Shown here: piece by piece, positions 62,193-64,000 of the stretch
Numbering within the stretch: the first letter of the stretch is position 1
How the letters are laid out: every line of letters starts with the position of its first letter
DNA from: Candidatus Kryptoniota bacterium
GTDB lineage: Bacteria; Bacteroidota; Ignavibacteria; Kryptoniales; JAKASW01
Length of the DNA: 64,000 bases
Assembly: GCA_036567965.1 (NCBI GenBank)
Contig: DATCTN010000030.1
Coordinates: forward strand, 186,001-250,000
Direction of reading: 5' to 3'
Notes under the pieces: model-generated
The model's input: only the letters and a program-made list of their open reading frames with translations
What the model was told of the DNA's origin: nothing
Databases searched by the model: none
Program-made: the position numbers and the translations under genes

Positions 62193-63449
62193 GTGACCAC
62201 CAAATTCCTTTCAATATTCGTCTTACTCTTGTGCTCATTTGCTCTTTCGGCAGCAGAAGTCGCACTTTATTCACTTACCTCGTCGAACGAGAAGATGCCC
62301 GGAAGAGTCGCCATGAAACTACTTGGTTCCCCGCAGCTGTTGCTTACAACTATTCTCGTGTCGAACGCAGTGGCGGTCTTTTTGCTTACACTGTTAGGTG
62401 CGTCGCTGGCAATGGATTTTGCCTCGCAGCTTTCGCTGAACAAGACAATGGCGGTCGTCGTCGAGGTCATTATTATATCCGGCACGCTCATTATCCTCGC
62501 CGATGCCGTTCCAAAAGTGATCGCGGCGCGAAATCCAAAGCTCGTCATCCGACTCAGTCTCCCGCTTCTTCTCGCTTTGGTATTGGTCGAAAGCCCGTTT
62601 GTCATTCCCTTGAATAAGTTTCTCTCGAGAATAACGGCGAGGAGGAATCGGCCGACCCTGTCGATCGACAACAAAGGCCTCAAAACTCTATCTCAAATTG
62701 CCGGTCATGCGGGAGTCATAGAAGAGCAGGAGGCGGAACTGCTTCGAAAAATATCTGACCTCGGGGAGAAGAATGTACGTGGCGCGATGACACCCAGAAC
62801 GCAGATTGTCAGCGTATCCGTCGACTGCGGGCTCAAAGAAATAGTCGACGCGTTTAATCAAAGCGAACATTCCAGGCTTCCGGTCTACTCGAACGCATCC
62901 GACAATATCATAGGCGTGGTCTACGCGAGGGATGTCCTTCCATTGATGAGGAAGAGGAACAAGGGCCGGAAATTTGACACAAGCTCGATAATGAGAAAGC
63001 CGATCTTTGTTCCTGAAAGCCAGTCAATCGAAAACCTCCTCGATACATTCAGGTCTAACAGGGTCCACATAGCAATGGTGGTCGATGAATTCGGTGGTCT
63101 TGCGGGGCTGGTTACGCTTTCCGATGTCGTAAGGGAAATCTTTGGAACCGGCGGCGAGATGCCGAGGGAAGGAACCCGCGTCGTCAGGCAAAAGGATGGG
63201 AGTCTGCTGATTAAAGGCGGGTCAAAGCTCGAGGATGTGGCGGCTGAGGTAGGGGGCCTCGACCTGGATTATCAACCTGAAGATACCGTTTCCTCGCTTC
63301 TGATAAGTCGTCATGGGTCTGTACCGAGGGTTGGCACCCGATTGGAAATTGGGAAATTCATTTTCGAGATCGAACAGGCCACCCCCAAAGCAATTCTCCA
63401 GGTCAGGCTCCGCCAATCGGATCCGCTTCCGGTTGAAAGGAGCGATTAA
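62193..63449 (+). CDS. CNNM/CBS-domain membrane protein (hemolysin-family)
   Basis: A 418-aa protein of the CorB/CNNM type: N-terminal DUF21 membrane domain with four helices (about 1-150, beginning in SAAEVALYSLT), a CBS pair (about 210-325, MTPRTQIVSVS and VDEFGGLAGLVTLSDVV) and a C-terminal CorC/HlyC domain (about 335-410). Members transport or sense magnesium; the name hemolysin is historical. The GTG start has no Shine-Dalgarno. The stop overlaps the probable shikimate kinase start. Confidence 0.9.
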   Translation: MTTKFLSIFVLLLCSFALSAAEVALYSLTSSNEKMPGRVAMKLLGSPQLLLTTILVSNAVAVFLLTLLGASLAMDFASQLSLNKTMAVVVEVIIISGTLIILADAVPKVIAARNPKLVIRLSLPLLLALVLVESPFVIPLNKFLSRITARRNRPTLSIDNKGLKTLSQIAGHAGVIEEQEAELLRKISDLGEKNVRGAMTPRTQIVSVSVDCGLKEIVDAFNQSEHSRLPVYSNASDNIIGVVYARDVLPLMRKRNKGRKFDTSSIMRKPIFVPESQSIENLLDTFRSNRVHIAMVVDEFGGLAGLVTLSDVVREIFGTGGEMPREGTRVVRQKDGSLLIKGGSKLEDVAAEVGGLDLDYQPEDTVSSLLISRHGSVPRVGTRLEIGKFIFEIEQATPKAILQVRLRQSDPLPVERSD

Positions 63450-63987
63450 AGTCAAACCGATAATTTTCCTGGTGGGCTTCATGGGAAGCGGAAAATCCAC
63501 AATAGGCCCTCAGCTCGCAAGGAAACTCCGTTACACATTCATCGATCTGGACAGAATGATAGAGGCGAATGAAAAGTCCGTTGTGTCCGAAATTTTTGCA
63601 CGGAAAGGCGAAGCGTATTTTCGTGAGCTTGAATCCAGGACTCTCGATGAAGTATGCAAAACCGGAGGCGGACTCGTCGTTGCGCTGGGAGGTGGGGCCG
63701 TGACTGATTCGCGAAACAGAACCACGATGAAGAAGTTCGGCACGACCGTGTACCTTGAAACACGTTTTGAAAATATATTTGAGAGAGTCAAGAGGGATTC
63801 TTCAAGACCGATGCTCCTTGGCCCGGACAGCAACCGTCTCGATGAACCGGCGTTGAAAGCAAAGATTCGTTCGCTTCTATCCGGGCGGGAACGGTTCTAT
63901 CTCGAATCTGATTTAAGAGTTAATACGGCCGACAAGACCGTCATACAATGTGCGAAAGAAATCGAGGCGAGACTAAGGGGGATGTAA
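63433..63987 (+). CDS. aroK: Shikimate kinase
   Basis: About 184 aa. P-loop GFMGSGKSTIGPQLA, then IDLDRMIE (shikimate-binding Asp), EAYFRELES and LGGGAVTD (GGG motif), and the lid Arg in SRPMLLG. It phosphorylates shikimate, fifth step of the pathway. The start is uncertain: the normal N terminus (KPIIFLVGF) has no ATG or GTG. AAAGGAG (63436-63442) precedes ATT (63445) and GTC (63451); the nearest usual codon is TTG 63433, which I used. Confidence 0.88.
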   Translation: MKGAIKVKPIIFLVGFMGSGKSTIGPQLARKLRYTFIDLDRMIEANEKSVVSEIFARKGEAYFRELESRTLDEVCKTGGGLVVALGGGAVTDSRNRTTMKKFGTTVYLETRFENIFERVKRDSSRPMLLGPDSNRLDEPALKAKIRSLLSGRERFYLESDLRVNTADKTVIQCAKEIEARLRGM

Positions 63988-63989
63988 AC

Positions 63990-64000
63990 ATGAGTGTGCT
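63990..64000 (+). CDS. Start of the next gene (partial)
   Basis: ATG at 63990, three bases after the shikimate kinase stop, with AAGGGGG upstream in the end of that gene. Only three codons (Met-Ser-Val) are in the window. aroB would be a common neighbour of aroK, but nothing here proves it. Confidence 0.4.

Overview
The window is one continuous piece of a Gram-negative bacterial chromosome, most likely from the Bacteroidota/Chlorobiota (FCB) group and plausibly an Ignavibacteria-like lineage. The evidence is: outer-membrane genes (waaA, bamD, a LolB/DUF4292-like lipoprotein, a YbgF-like lipoprotein); a secreted metalloprotease ending in a type IX-secretion-like sorting domain; and a Bacteroidota-type promoter, TTG-N20-TAnnTT, which I found by eye upstream of most isolated genes and operons on both strands. 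The genus cannot be fixed from the sequence alone.

Layout. 1-7.6 kb (+): end of the ATP synthase operon (atpD, atpC), then a TPR lipoprotein, a LolB-like lipoprotein, an EnvC-like amidase activator, waaA, nicotinate phosphoribosyltransferase, a hypothetical gene and a thioesterase. 7.6-13.9 kb (-): lepA, two tandem lepB genes, hemW, and a separate beta-propeller lipoprotein. 14.5-17.6 kb (+): a TPR protein and an exported protein often mislabelled asparagine synthetase B. 17.6-26.2 kb (+): an accessory, defence-like island with a class II Fic gene, a 1486-aa Mrr-like nuclease/STAND ATPase, and a BsuBI/PstI-type restriction-modification pair. 26.4-28.3 kb (-): gcvPB and a CoA-binding protein. 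28.7-38.8 kb (+): lemA, two TPM genes around aroF, a nitrilase-family gene, htpX, gdhA, bamD, a thioesterase and an FG-GAP protein. 38.8-43.7 kb (+): a metalloprotease, an ABC ATPase, copA and copZ. 43.7-45.6 kb (-): ccmB-ccmC-ccmD-ccmE for cytochrome c maturation. 45.9-46.5 kb: a broken tRNA-Ser, a GIY-YIG nuclease and two intact tRNA-Ser genes. 46.7-64 kb: a TPR protein, aroE, uvrA, an ATP-grasp protein, a DnaQ/UvrC-like nuclease, a YbgF-like lipoprotein, a very large GH13 protein, a sugar MFS transporter, pdxH, a CNNM/CBS protein and shikimate kinase.

How the genes work together. aroF, aroE and aroK are three shikimate-pathway enzymes spread over three operons. The copper exporter/chaperone pair and the Ccm haem-export genes converge on one terminator, a setting suited to making respiratory cytochromes while controlling copper. 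uvrA and the DnaQ/GIY-YIG nuclease form a DNA-repair neighbourhood.

Most interesting points. (1) The Fic gene sits between two copies of the neighbouring gene's 3' end, differing only at synonymous positions, as if a small element integrated at that gene end. (2) A GIY-YIG nuclease lies between the promoter-bearing 5' half of a tRNA-Ser, itself split by a 42-nt hairpin insertion, and an intact tRNA-Ser copy. (3) A large nuclease-STAND protein lies next to a restriction-modification system. (4) A dispersed palindromic repeat occurs in inverted orientation at 14.0 and 28.5 kb, one copy carrying a nested 48-nt palindromic insertion. (5) The rigid promoter spacing reveals several apparently leaderless genes and corrects several start codons.
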